DNA from: Nectonema munidae
Lineage: Eukaryota; Nematomorpha; Nectonematoida; Nectonematidae
Direction: 5' to 3'
Length of the DNA stretch: 64,000 bases
Assembly (NCBI GenBank): GCA_030549495.1
Contig: JAUIRK010000014.1
Coordinates: forward strand, 1,206,001-1,270,000
Positions 1-9,460 of this stretch are shown in pieces. The notes beneath the pieces were generated by a model, which was given only the letters and a program-made list of their open reading frames with translations, did no database searches and was not told the origin of the DNA. A program made the position numbers and the translations under genes. Every line of letters starts with the position of its first letter. The first letter of the stretch is position 1.

Positions 1-1166
1 ATCCCGCTGAGCTAATGCAAAAATTACGAGATGTGGCAGTCTCAGCCAGAACTCCAAAAAGTGACGCAATCATAAGAGCCGGTAAAGGAGTAATTCTTGA
101 TCAAGCTACTCGATGGGGAAGCAGCTATTTAAGGGTAGTAAGACTTCTTGAATTAAAAACAGCAATTGATGATATTGCAAGTCCAGCTTTATCCATATCT
201 GAAGTTCAGTGGGAAGAGGCAGAAGACCTAAAACTAAAAAACTTCAATCTCAGAATTTGACAGGAGGACAGTTTTTCTACGAATGGAGAAAGTTAATTTT
301 TAATCTCAAGAGAATAGAAAGCCCAATTTCTAAAATTATTTTGAAATCAATGGAAGTAAGAGAACAACAACTTTTACAGAATGATACTCTGTTGTCTTCA
401 ATCTACATTGATCCTAAGTCTAGATTATTACTAGATGAAATACAAATTAACAAAGCAAAATTATCCATGTATAATTTAACTATAAAAATTGAATTACCTA
501 GTGTATTTCTAGACACTAAAGCAACAAAATCCATTGATTGTGAAAAAAGGTTTGCTCCTCTTCAAGTGACGGTGAAACAAGTTTAAAAAAAATTGAGAAG
601 AACAAAAAAGATGAAACTAGAAGATAAAACTCTTGCAAGTATGAAATTAATCAAGTTTAAAGAAGACTTCTACAAAGCTTTGAACAAAATTGAGAAGCAT
701 ACAAGTAGAAGTCAGCTGTCTTTGCAGGAAACTATACAAAGTTATCCTGAAATATTGAGAAATACTACGAGCGTAATAATGGCTCTTCCACCAACACAAG
801 TTAGTGTGGAAAGACTCTTTTCGTATTTGAAAATAGTGAAAACAGACGAAACAGTTTCACTTAAAGAAGATATTTTGGAAGCTATTGTATTTTTAAAAAT
901 GTATAACCATCAATAAATATGTTTTCATTTGTATTTTTTCAGGCTAAATTTTAGATTAGGTTAGACTAGCATTGGGGTGAGATTTAGGGTTAAAGTTATG
1001 ATCGGAAATTATCTTTAAACTTGCTAGCAAAGGTTTGCTAGACTTATAGCAATGGATTTATAATTTTTTTAAAATATAAAATTTGAAAACTTTCAATTTT
1101 TTTCTTAGGAAAATAACTTGGAGTCGGAGTCGTTAAATAGTAGCCAGCTCCGACTCCTCAGCCCTG
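1..1166 (+). mobile_element. hAT transposon (Ac-type), 3' part, entering from the left edge
   Basis: The transposase relic at 15-916 is followed by about 200 bases of AT-rich sequence and then a terminus rich in GACTCC/GGAGTC words that ends CCGACTCCTCAGCCCTG at 1166. Read inward this is CAGGGCTGAGGAGTCGG, a style of end common in hAT elements. The next 8 bases (1167-1174, GTCAAAAC) fit the Ac-type target preference nTnnnnAn. The left end lies outside the window, so the duplication cannot be confirmed. The element sits in the last visible intron of the PRL gene. Confidence 0.8.
15..916 (+). pseudogene. hAT transposase C-terminal half, frameshifted
   Basis: Three overlapping plus-strand frames (15-260, 209-586, 593-916) together read as the C-terminal half of a hAT cut-and-paste transposase. 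The first carries the hAT-type ATRWGSSYLRVVRLLE block. The last carries the C-terminal dimerisation block (ALPPTQVSVERLFSYLKIVK followed by an acidic helix ending near MYNHQ). Frame changes near 240 and 590 break the reading frame, so no functional enzyme is made. Reading past the left edge, the N-terminal BED finger and the first catalytic residues are outside the window. The family is clear from the W and dimerisation motifs; the exact lineage is less so. Confidence 0.85.
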
Positions 1167-1174
1167 GTCAAAAC

Positions 1175-2190
1175 GAACTAATTTTTATCATATTAGCAGT
1201 TTTCATTTTAAAGAATAAAGTTATTACAAGTAAACTCCATGGAGTTTTTGGTGGGTAGTTATTTCAGATCGAATGTACAAAAATAACAATGTACTCATAA
1301 AGGAATAGAGATTCTTTTGAACCAATTGCCTAGTTTTTTTATAAGAGAAATAAGGTAAAAATAATAATTTTAGTCAACTGATTTGTCGATCATTTGTGCC
1401 ATTGGTTGACTAAAACTACACGTGAGGTTCCAAGAACACGAATTATAACAATGGTCACCAACAAGGCATACCGGTATAATTAGATGTTGAAGTCATTTAA
1501 GGGAGTATGAGAAATTACTTGAAATAAAATTTAAAAATAAACCAATATTTGGTGAATTTTTAATATGAGCGAGTTCAACAAAAAGATAATAATTAGACAA
1601 GAGCTATTTTTCATCATTTGGTTTCCATTTATTATTAGTTTTGATTTATATAAATATATGTGTTTCTATAAGATGGGAGAAAATGGAGCGACCAAGTTTG
1701 TCTTGTTAATCAATAAAGCTACAACGTATACAAAATGGAAAACTGAAAAATAACATAATTGCCATAATGAATAAGAATATTATAGTATTAATAGGATAAA
1801 TCCATAAAATTATGTAAGTTTGGTAACTTGCAACAAAAAGATCTGTATTACTCGGGCGATGGTGAGGCAGGCGTTTATAGGGTGCATCATCATCTCACCA
1901 CACTGAAACAGTGTCTTAACAAACAAGCATGTATTGCATTTGAGCATGAATTATATAGATGCATAAAATTAGCCTATTTACCCATTTGATCCCAGTAAGG
2001 TAATTCAACAGTTTCACCATTCAACTCTAAATTTTATATAGAAATATGTGAAAATGGTAAGGGTAGAAAAACTACAGTTCTCAATGTTTTGTTTAACAAA
2101 TTTGTAGATGAGAATAAGTTTAGCAATAGAATCCTCTACATCAGAGAAAAATAAGCGTTAATGGACAAAGAGTAAAGCACAAGAACGAAC
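1175..2190. other. PRL intron, no recognised gene
   Basis: AT-rich intronic sequence downstream (in gene orientation) of the PRL exon at 2191-2321. I looked for the expected last PRL exon, which would encode the RQKRRGA region and the CaaX tail, on the minus strand and found none. A slightly GC-richer patch at 1855-1915 has no recognised identity. Confidence 0.5.
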
Positions 2191-2321
2191 CTGCCAAGTC
2201 CAGCAACACAGTGAACTGCAATTCGTGCGCTAGGATTTTCTTTGAAACGGCGGCGAATCAAATCAAACCAGTCATTTACAATCTCAACTGGAGGAGGGGT
2301 GCCATCTTCAAATGCCCAATC
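2191..2321 (-). CDS. PTP4A: PRL-type protein tyrosine phosphatase, catalytic exon
   Basis: Minus-strand exon of a phosphatase of regenerating liver (PRL/PTP4A), a small prenylated dual-specificity phosphatase that acts at membranes and binds CNNM magnesium transporters. It encodes DWAFEDGTPPP, the general-acid loop with the second Asp conserved (vertebrate DWPFDDG has D where this has E at the first position), and ends in the catalytic P-loop HCVAGLGR, with Cys nucleophile and Arg. The acceptor is TTTTCTAG just above 2321 and the donor is GTTCGT just below 2191. The exon is 131 bases, entering in phase 0 and leaving two bases into the Arg codon. It joins in frame to the exon at 4932-5024. The remaining C-terminal exon(s), with the CaaX box, were not found. 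Confidence 0.95.
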
Positions 2322-2595
2322 CTAGAAAATAAAACGTATTTGTCCTTATTATACAAACAATGCAGTTAGAAGGATAACGCGGATGTAGTGGTATATCGCG
2401 CACATTGACACATACGAAATCTAAGCGTGAAAGAAGGCAAAATCTATCGCAAAATATTATTTCTGTATAATACCAAAACTGAAAAAATTGGTTCATTGAA
2501 GATTTAAGTTGTTCTAGCTATAAATTACTCACATATGTTGCTAAGACTTGTTTTCATACTTCTCAATACGGTAAACACGCTACTCTCATCCACCT

Positions 2596-3136
2596 CACAA
2601 AATACTCTGGTCTCTGCGCTATAAGCATACACGTGTACACAAATTTTAGTTAAATAACTAAATGTAATATAGTGCTTTAAATTTATATAAAAAATATGAA
2701 AACATCTTAGTATAAGAAAAAACAAAGAAAATTGTCGACAGAAATTATAAAAAATCGATTAGAAACTCAGGCATAAGGATCATATGATGAAGGATGAGCA
2801 CAGACTTAAAAATTATAAAGTTTTTTAAGAAGCCAATAGAAATTATAATACGTTGCTAAAGATGCAAATCATTTTTCTGGAAAGATATTATACACAAATA
2901 TTTTTTAGGTAATTTTGTTTTATGTATTGATTATTACTCAGAACAAATTGTTTTTCATTCGCAAGGTTATTGTAGTGTTCACTACAATAAAGAGTTCGCT
3001 TGAAAAAATATTCAACACGATTTTTCGAAAGCTCATACAGCTAAAGCAGGAGTAGGATCACATTTCAATCAAAATTAGGCAAGTTTACTTCTGCCCTAAA
3101 ATGCAAATATTTGACTCAAGTTCAAAATATGTTTCA
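2596..3136. repeat. Dispersed repeat, copy 1 (PRL intron 2)
   Basis: This segment matches 7602-8069 in the same orientation and order, with many substitutions. Shared landmarks are GTACACAAA, GAATAACTAAATGTAA (here TAAATAACTAAATGTAA), AATCGATT, GGATGAGCACAGACTTAAAA, AGTTTTTTAAGAAGCC, and an AAAATGC-AATATTT-ACTCAAGTT block at the end. No coding potential or terminal structure is visible. It is either an unclassified repeat family or an old local duplication. Confidence 0.7.
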
Positions 3137-3294
3137 AAGTGGACGCACAAACTGAAGGGTGTGAAATTTCTTATAATTTTCAAAATTTATTAGATAAAGG
3201 GGATTTTTCTTGTAGAGATATATTGAAAAAAGGTTATGGAAAAAACATATCTAATGTTGAGAATTGAAAGAAACTTCTTTCTTTTTTCGTTATA

Positions 3295-3990
3295 TTTGTG
3301 GTAGCCGATTCCGCCGCCGTTAAGCTGGATTGATTCACCGGTGTTCTCACCCATCACTCCTCCAAGTAAGGGGCCCACTTGTGTTTTGACATCACAGGAG
3401 CCCACCTTCTCGATCTTCCACTCCCTTGCATTGATAGGCTCGGCAGTCATCATCACGGCATTCCCCTACTTGAAATTCCTATGCCTAAAAAGAAAGTCCG
3501 AATACAAGTAGCTAAGAGTGACTCTCTTGGCACTGAAAGCATTGGCGTTGAGAAGATGATTTGATGCCAATATATACTCTAGTACACATGCTCTAGTAAA
3601 AGCAGCGGAGGCTTGCCGGGTCAACCAAAAGCAGGGCAACCTCCTTTGAAAGGGGAGCTGTCGCAAAGGAACCCAAAGATATCTTAAGAGTTCTAACAGA
3701 ATACACAACAAAATGAGAAGTTCGCTCTCCAAGAATGAAGACGTCTATTTGCATTGCATATGTGCTGTCGCTAGACAATGAGCCTTTTCGAATTCTGGAA
3801 TCGAGGAAGAGCCAAGAAGAAGGGGAACCTTTTATCGATCAACCAGAAGATTTAGACTTCACGGACCAGTCCTTGTCCTTGCTTTCGAAGATTGGTCTGG
3901 ATATCAGTAATATGAAGATAAAGATCAAAATTCTAGATATCCCACAAGACATGACTTTTTGCCTGCCCACTCTCCTCCGCTAGTAGACCC
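3295..3990. other. GC-rich island of unknown origin inside a PRL intron
   Basis: About 700 bases of distinctly higher G+C (near 45-50% by eye, against about 28% on both sides) with sharp edges. Several medium open frames exist on both strands, for example minus 3190-3456 (contains GPLLGGVMGENTGESIQ) and plus 3735-3983, but none runs the length of the block and I recognise no product. There is no terminal inverted repeat or polyA. Complex, non-repetitive sequence with broken frames could be an organellar (NUMT-like) or foreign insert, or an old gene relic. Composition is the only firm evidence. Confidence 0.45.
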
Positions 3991-4931
3991 CTGTTCTTAA
4001 CATTTTACAACAATACAGTATATATTGAATTTAGTGCTGCTAAATTGAATTAAGTGGTTATTAATATGCAGATTTCTTTTTTGAGATAAGCCGGCACATT
4101 TTATTATATTTTTCGTAAAGTTTATTTGATTGATTTTGTTATAAGAAAAAATAGAACCACTAAACTCAAATCTGAATGCCCGCAAAAGATTTTAAATTTG
4201 AGATATTTTTGAAAAATGCATTTTTAATTTCTATTTATAATGAAATTTTTGAAATGCCGCTCATCGAAAGTTAGGTATTATAAAAATTTGGCTAGAAAAG
4301 TTTTTGACTTAATTGATCAATTTTTAACAAAAAGTGATGCCACCACTGAATTGAGAATACTTAATTTTTATATATAAATGCTAAAGTTAAAAAAATCTAC
4401 TAGATTTTGATAAAAATAAGTGAAAAATATTCAAATATAAACTTAGTAAGTAAAAATAATTATAAATTGTAAAACATAAAAATAATAGTGAAATATCAAG
4501 TTGGGGCAGCGAAGAAAGTTATGGGAGAGTGATGGCAGCCGCAGCCCGATACGGCTCTGTATAAAATGTATGCATTAAAATTTTCTGAAAAATAGAGAAT
4601 CTGTAGCACATGATGTACTAATATTTATGAAAATGGTTTTTCAAATACTAAGGTATCCTATCCAACTCCGAAAAGCACTAGAATAACCAAGTCCAGCAAA
4701 AAGAAGAAAAGGAAGACATCATGGTCTGGACAAAAAAATGAAAGAAATCGACGATATAAGTTTTACAATTATTAATTATACTCTAGTTTCGACTCCCACT
4801 CTTAAATTTTATTAGCTGCGCTCTCTCACACCTATCCCTTTAAAATGCCCGACTTCCCAAAGCTGGAAACATAAGAATTTACGAATTTTCAACACTTGTT
4901 CTAGAATTAAATCATATTTAAGGAAAAATAC

Positions 4932-5024
4932 CAAAACATTAATTCCATTCGCCTTTAGGTCTTGTGCTTGATAAGTCGGATCACAAACGCGCACAACATC
5001 TGTTACATTAAGAGACTTTAACTC
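4932..5024 (-). CDS. PTP4A: PRL-type phosphatase, second coding exon
   Basis: A 93-base exon (31 codons, phase 0 at both ends) on the minus strand. It encodes ELKSLNVTDVVRVCDPTY and continues to NGINVL. This aligns with the PRL segment that carries the redox-sensitive Cys of the family (VVRVCEVTY in vertebrates), which forms a disulphide with the catalytic Cys. The acceptor is TTTTTTAG above 5024 and the donor is GTATTT below 4932. NGINVL joins DWAFEDG of the next exon exactly as in known PRLs (GI-V-DWPFDDG). The introns on each side are about 2.6 kb and 1.2 kb. Confidence 0.95.
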
Positions 5025-5286
5025 CTAAAAAATAAACAAACACGATTAAGCGAAGATAAGTAACATCTAATGGAAAGTGCAAAGCTCCGTACATGTTAAG
5101 AAGTTCAATCTTCTCAAAGCCAAAATATCAAACTTGAGAAAGGGTTTGTTAACTTAAATTATTGTAATAGAAGACCCATTCACACCAGGATTTTTTATCT
5201 CTAAATAAATCGTAGATACCGAACATTCTAATAACAAATATCTGCAAAAAGGAAAAAATAATTTGAAAACTGAAAGTCCCTTTGTT

Positions 5287-5405
5287 CCCGTTAACGACCA
5301 GAATAATCAGAGTTTTGATAACGCAGACGATTAACAAATTATTAAAGAGCTTTGATAAACGCAGACGATTTTATTTTTGTAAAGTCGACTCTGGGCGTTA
5401 ACGGG
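5287..5405. mobile_element. piggyBac-type MITE, copy 1
   Basis: A 119-base element with imperfect terminal inverted repeats CCCGTTAACGACCAG and (inverted) CCCGTTAACGCCCAG. It is followed on the right by TTAA (5406-5409). On the left, TTAA has decayed to TGTT. The interior shares the GATAAACGCAGACGATTTTA and TTTTTGTAAAGTCG blocks, in inverse orientation, with the cleaner copy at 30121-30252. It lies in PRL intron 1. Confidence 0.8.
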
Positions 5406-6209
5406 TTAAAACACTTTTTAAAAATTTGCAAAAAATCTTTTTTAAGACCTTTACACTATGTCTGTAAAGATGTGTAAAAGTTATTAGGTCAATTGGGAGT
5501 GTACCGATGAATGGGCATTAGCATCGGAAACAGGATTAATCTGACAATTTTTTTTACAATTTACGGATCTTTTGGGCAGAGGCCATTTTCATTATAAAAG
5601 CAGTTATTTTAGCGCTTTATTTTTACTATATATTGTTAGGATCATAAACTTTTAATGTAATAACTTGTTTTGCTACGTGTAAACAAAGTCATTGGTACAT
5701 CATCAACAACTGTTTTTTGGCAAAATAATAATGTCTAAATAAAACATTACTTTGTTACAAGTTAGGTATTGGCACAAGCCTTTTATAAGTTCACGGCAAA
5801 CGCGATCAGTTAAAATTATGCGAATAGAAAAGCACTAATGTTTATACAATCCATGATTGTAGAATTTACACTTTTTTTATATAAGCAACAGCGTTGCCTA
5901 GGGTTCAAGCCTCAAATCAGGTCAAAAATTAAGCAATATGTTTAGCAACCCCTAAGTCTCATATGGATCTCTGGATAAGTTTTTGGAATTGTAAACATCG
6001 CCTTCATTTCATCTTTTCCAAAGAAATAAGACAAATTTTGAGTTAATGTAGTTATTTTTAATATAAATATAAATTTTAATAATTTAAGACGTCTGAAAAG
6101 GCGCTTCACCCTTAGCAAGCTGAGGACTGAACTAGAAAATGGAGTTGGTTATATAAGAAAACATGTAAGCGCCAATGAATAGGACATTTAATCAAGAATA
6201 TAAAATCAC

Positions 6210-6365
6210 CTGGCAAACGTGCTGTATGTCTACATCGGACGGACGATCCATGATCAAGAAGTGCAGAGTTTTGTAATTGATTTCTGAGGGGGGCGGTAGT
6301 CTACCTGCCCGCCTGTGCGGAACGTTAGCAGTGCCATGAGTAGATACGGAGGTAGCCGCACACAT
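6210..6365 (-). CDS. PTP4A: PRL-type phosphatase, first coding exon
   Basis: A 156-base exon (52 codons) on the minus strand. It starts at the ATG read from 6365 (MCAATSVSTHGTANVPH) and contains PPPSEINYKTLHFLIMDRP, the equivalent of the vertebrate PAPVEVSYKHMRFLITHNP start of the fold. It ends HVCQ before a GTGATT donor and joins in frame to ELKSL of the exon at 4932-5024. The leader is about 20 residues longer than in vertebrate PRLs. The ATG at 6365 is the only in-frame start that includes the conserved N-terminus. A pyrimidine-rich CTACTCCCCGCAG lies a few bases upstream of the ATG, so this exon probably also has an upstream 5' UTR exon. Confidence 0.92.
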
Positions 6366-7141
6366 AACTAACTGCGGGGAGTAGGAACCGAGAATAAAGC
6401 TTTAGCTGAATTGTGGAAAAGCTGTTTGACTCAAGCGGCAATCGAAAACAGTTATCCCATAAATTCTGAAACTTCACAAATGGTCAAAAGGAGATTCACA
6501 ACTTTTTGAAGAACTGACGACGAATCGCGAAAAGGGTGTAATTTTAATTGAGATGGAGACTTGAATGAAGAATTTGATGTGTTTAGGGGAGAGAAAGGAG
6601 ATGTTTATGTGAGAATAGTGTGTTGACCTTTGCAGAAGTTGGAATAGCAGGGTAAGAGCAAGAGAATGAATTGTAGACTTTGACAATCACATTTAGAACA
6701 GGTACAGAGTGAATTAATAGTCTAAAATAAAAATAGAGGCATGAATCAAAACCTACGTTCTGCTAACAGAACTAAGCAATAGAGTTAGATGGTTAAATAG
6801 ATAGTTAATGCATCTACTAGCCAGTTGAATCCGTGATGATCTTGGAATTAAAAATGTAGAAATCCACTTGAAAATAATACTACTGTTTACCTCTCTTGAA
6901 CGATTCATCCCAACTATCACATACGACTTTAGTTATCGTGTTTTAAAATGAGTCTTTGGTATTTTCTATCTTTTATATTTTAGCCGTTGTCTGTTTTATT
7001 CTTTGATAGCATTCGCCGTAGCACGGTTAACTAGAACACCAATGAAAAAAGTATTTTAATTAATTTTCAGTAATAAAATTTTTATTCATTTTTAAATTTA
7101 TAATACTGAATAATGTTGTACATTGAAATTAAATAATTTTG
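6366..7141. other. PRL 5' flank, candidate UTR/promoter region
   Basis: Region upstream of the PRL start on the minus strand. 6430-6710 is less AT-rich than its surroundings and may hold the 5' UTR exon implied by the splice acceptor next to the start codon. I cannot place a promoter or transcription start from sequence alone. No other gene is recognised here. Confidence 0.35.
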
Positions 7142-7166
7142 ATAATAATAATAATAATAATAATAA
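7142..7166. repeat. (ATA)n microsatellite
   Basis: About eight perfect ATA/AAT units. Confidence 0.95.
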
Positions 7167-7601
7167 CAAAAGAAGGTATATAACAATATACCATAATTTG
7201 CTGAAGAATGTTTCTAACAATCATGTATCATGACCGATTTTCTATCTTCAGCTATCTCAAACGTTGGTTGTTTCCAGGTTTTTTGCTTCTTCCATCAAAT
7301 TCAACAGAACGGGATTCTACTGTATATTGATAAGCATAAGAATGACAAGATCTATTTAATATTAAAAGTCGTTTTAAGAGAATTACTTTTAAAATTTTGC
7401 ATCAACTCCCTCCGCTAAAGAGCTATTTCGTATATGCAACTTTATGACTATGACAGGAAGGTCGGCCGTAACTTGTGAATAATTTACTGTATATTCTATT
7501 GAATAGAGTTAAGGCTTAGGCCTGGCAGGATGGTCAGATTTTAAAAGCGTTGAGATCAGAAGTAGGCGTTATTCTAAGCCAATTTATAATGTGTGTTTTT
7601 C

Positions 7602-8069
7602 GGAACAAATATCCCCTTGGCGCCATAAAGAAGCACATGTACACAAAGTTCAGCTGAATAACTAAATGTAAGTATATAATATATGTATAGATTCATATAA
7701 AGAAAAATAAGTGTCGACTTAAATTGAATTAAAAAAATCGATTCGAGACTCAGGCACAATGATTATATGATGTAGGATGAGCACAGACTTAAAAATTACC
7801 AAGTTTTTTAAGAAGCCGACAGAAATGATTTAAATACGTTACAAAAGATACAAATCGAAAGAGATTATACATAAATATTTTTTAAGTAATTTTGTTTCGT
7901 GTATTGATTAATTATTATTACTTAAAACAAATTGTTTTCATTTGGAAGGATTTGTAGTGCTGATAAGCTTAGGAGTATTATCATGCTATGGCATTTCAAT
8001 CAACAAGCGTGGACAAGTTTATAGCACTAAAATGCGAATATTTCACTCAAGTTGTTCAATATATTTGAA
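7602..8069. repeat. Dispersed repeat, copy 2 (upstream of PRL)
   Basis: Second copy of the repeat at 2596-3136, same orientation, with the same ordered landmarks (GTACACAAAG, TGAATAACTAAATGTAA, AATCGATT, GGATGAGCACAGACTTAAAA, AGTTTTTTAAGAAGCC, AAAATGCGAATATTTCACTCAAGTT). The copies flank PRL coding exons 1 and 2. Confidence 0.7.
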
Positions 8070-8959
8070 TATCCTGTCAAGTGTATTACCGACATAAGGT
8101 GAACTCGAAAACAACACATTACATGTTTGTACGAAACAAATTCTGGACATCATGAAAAAGGTAGAGTTTAAAAGCCAAAATTTTATTGTACTCATAGTAC
8201 TTTGATTAGATTTGAGTGGAGAAAAGGGCTCACAAAAAGCAAAATTTTGAAACATACATTCAAAAACGTAAAAGAGGATTGCAACTTTTGATTCGATAGC
8301 GCGCTAATATCGAAAAATAAACGTGTCTATAAAAGTACATTAAGTGTTTTGAAATTCTCCACAACGATTTGAAGGAGCACACAACTACAGCAGTCGCAAA
8401 AGACGCTAAACTCAAAAAAGAAAAGAACATTCCTAAAACGAAGAAACTTTACACAAATAATTATTATTCCTAAGTTGAGAAAAAGTGAAAGCCGGCAGCC
8501 ACCAGCCCATTCGCATAAGTGAAAGGAGGTGAAAATTTTGAATACATTTTATGTACGTTGAGGCGAGAAGAATCAATCGTTAAGTTGACCTACGGTAAAA
8601 AAATATATAAATCAAATTTACGAACACTCATGAAAAGCAAAGGGGGGAGAGAGACGTCGAAAAATTGTAATTATTAAAAATCGACCATATGTTAATATTT
8701 GTGACGAGATTACAATTTCCACCAAATTTTTGTTATAAACATTGTGCATGCATACGACAAAACCGAGTCCACCATTCATTAGTTAGTATGCACAAGCAAG
8801 AAAGTGAGATGTAAGAGAAATAATATGACTACTACAATATGCAACTACATTCTTTTTACGAAAAGAATTTCGTTGTATACGAGAAACTAGTTTATACGAA
8901 ATAGGTAGTCGTTCCACTCACCCACTACTCATAGACACATAATCTTCCTTTGCTTATGA
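8070..8959. other. AT-rich intergenic DNA, nothing recognised
   Basis: No coding match, inverted repeat or tandem structure was recognised. Confidence 0.4.
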
Positions 8960-9034
8960 CAGAGGTGGGCATAATACGGCCCGAGCATGCGGCTCAGTTT
9001 TTGCAGTCTACTGAAGAAGAAGAAGAAGAAGAAG
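8960..9034. mobile_element. Solo hAT (Buster-type) end plus short (GAA)7
   Basis: CAGAGGTGGGCATAATACGG at 8960 continues into CCCGAGCATGCGGCTC. This is the CAGAGGTGGGCAAACTACGGCCCG style of terminus found on many hAT elements. The 8 bases before it (GCTTATGA) fit the Buster preference nnnTAnnn. Nothing else of the element is visible; it runs into a (GAA)7 tract at 9013-9033. Confidence 0.65.
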
Positions 9035-9460
9035 CCCTTATTATACAAATGTAAATAAAAAGGGAAAACATACTCGAAACAATAAAAGTCAAATGGCACA
9101 CATGAGAATACCAAACATATATTTGTATAAATGGTTGAGAAAAAGTTCCTAGGAACCGCTTAAATCACAACCATCTAGTACATTTCAAAAAAAGGTAGAT
9201 ACACAATATAAATTTTCAAACATTCGAAATTTAGTAGAGATGAGCAATAAATGCATAATCAAATAACTAGATACTTAATATGTATTCAATAATAAAAGCA
9301 AGAATAACATTTTTAATAGATACGTAAAGCAAATAGTCATTCACAGCTAATAAAAAGATGCAAAATATATACATCCATGAATACGAGCAAGAATAACAAT
9401 TATGAATATTACATTTCATATTATATTCATTAAGAAAGAATTCTATTAATTTCATTTTAA

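Noticed and set aside
3190-3983. Minus frame 3190-3456 and plus frame 3735-3983 as genes
   Set aside because: No recognised motif and no frame spans the GC-rich block; kept only as an island of unknown origin.
6474-6686. 70-codon Ser-rich minus frame upstream of PRL
   Set aside because: Likely 5' flank or UTR of PRL; no domain and not joined in frame to exon 1.
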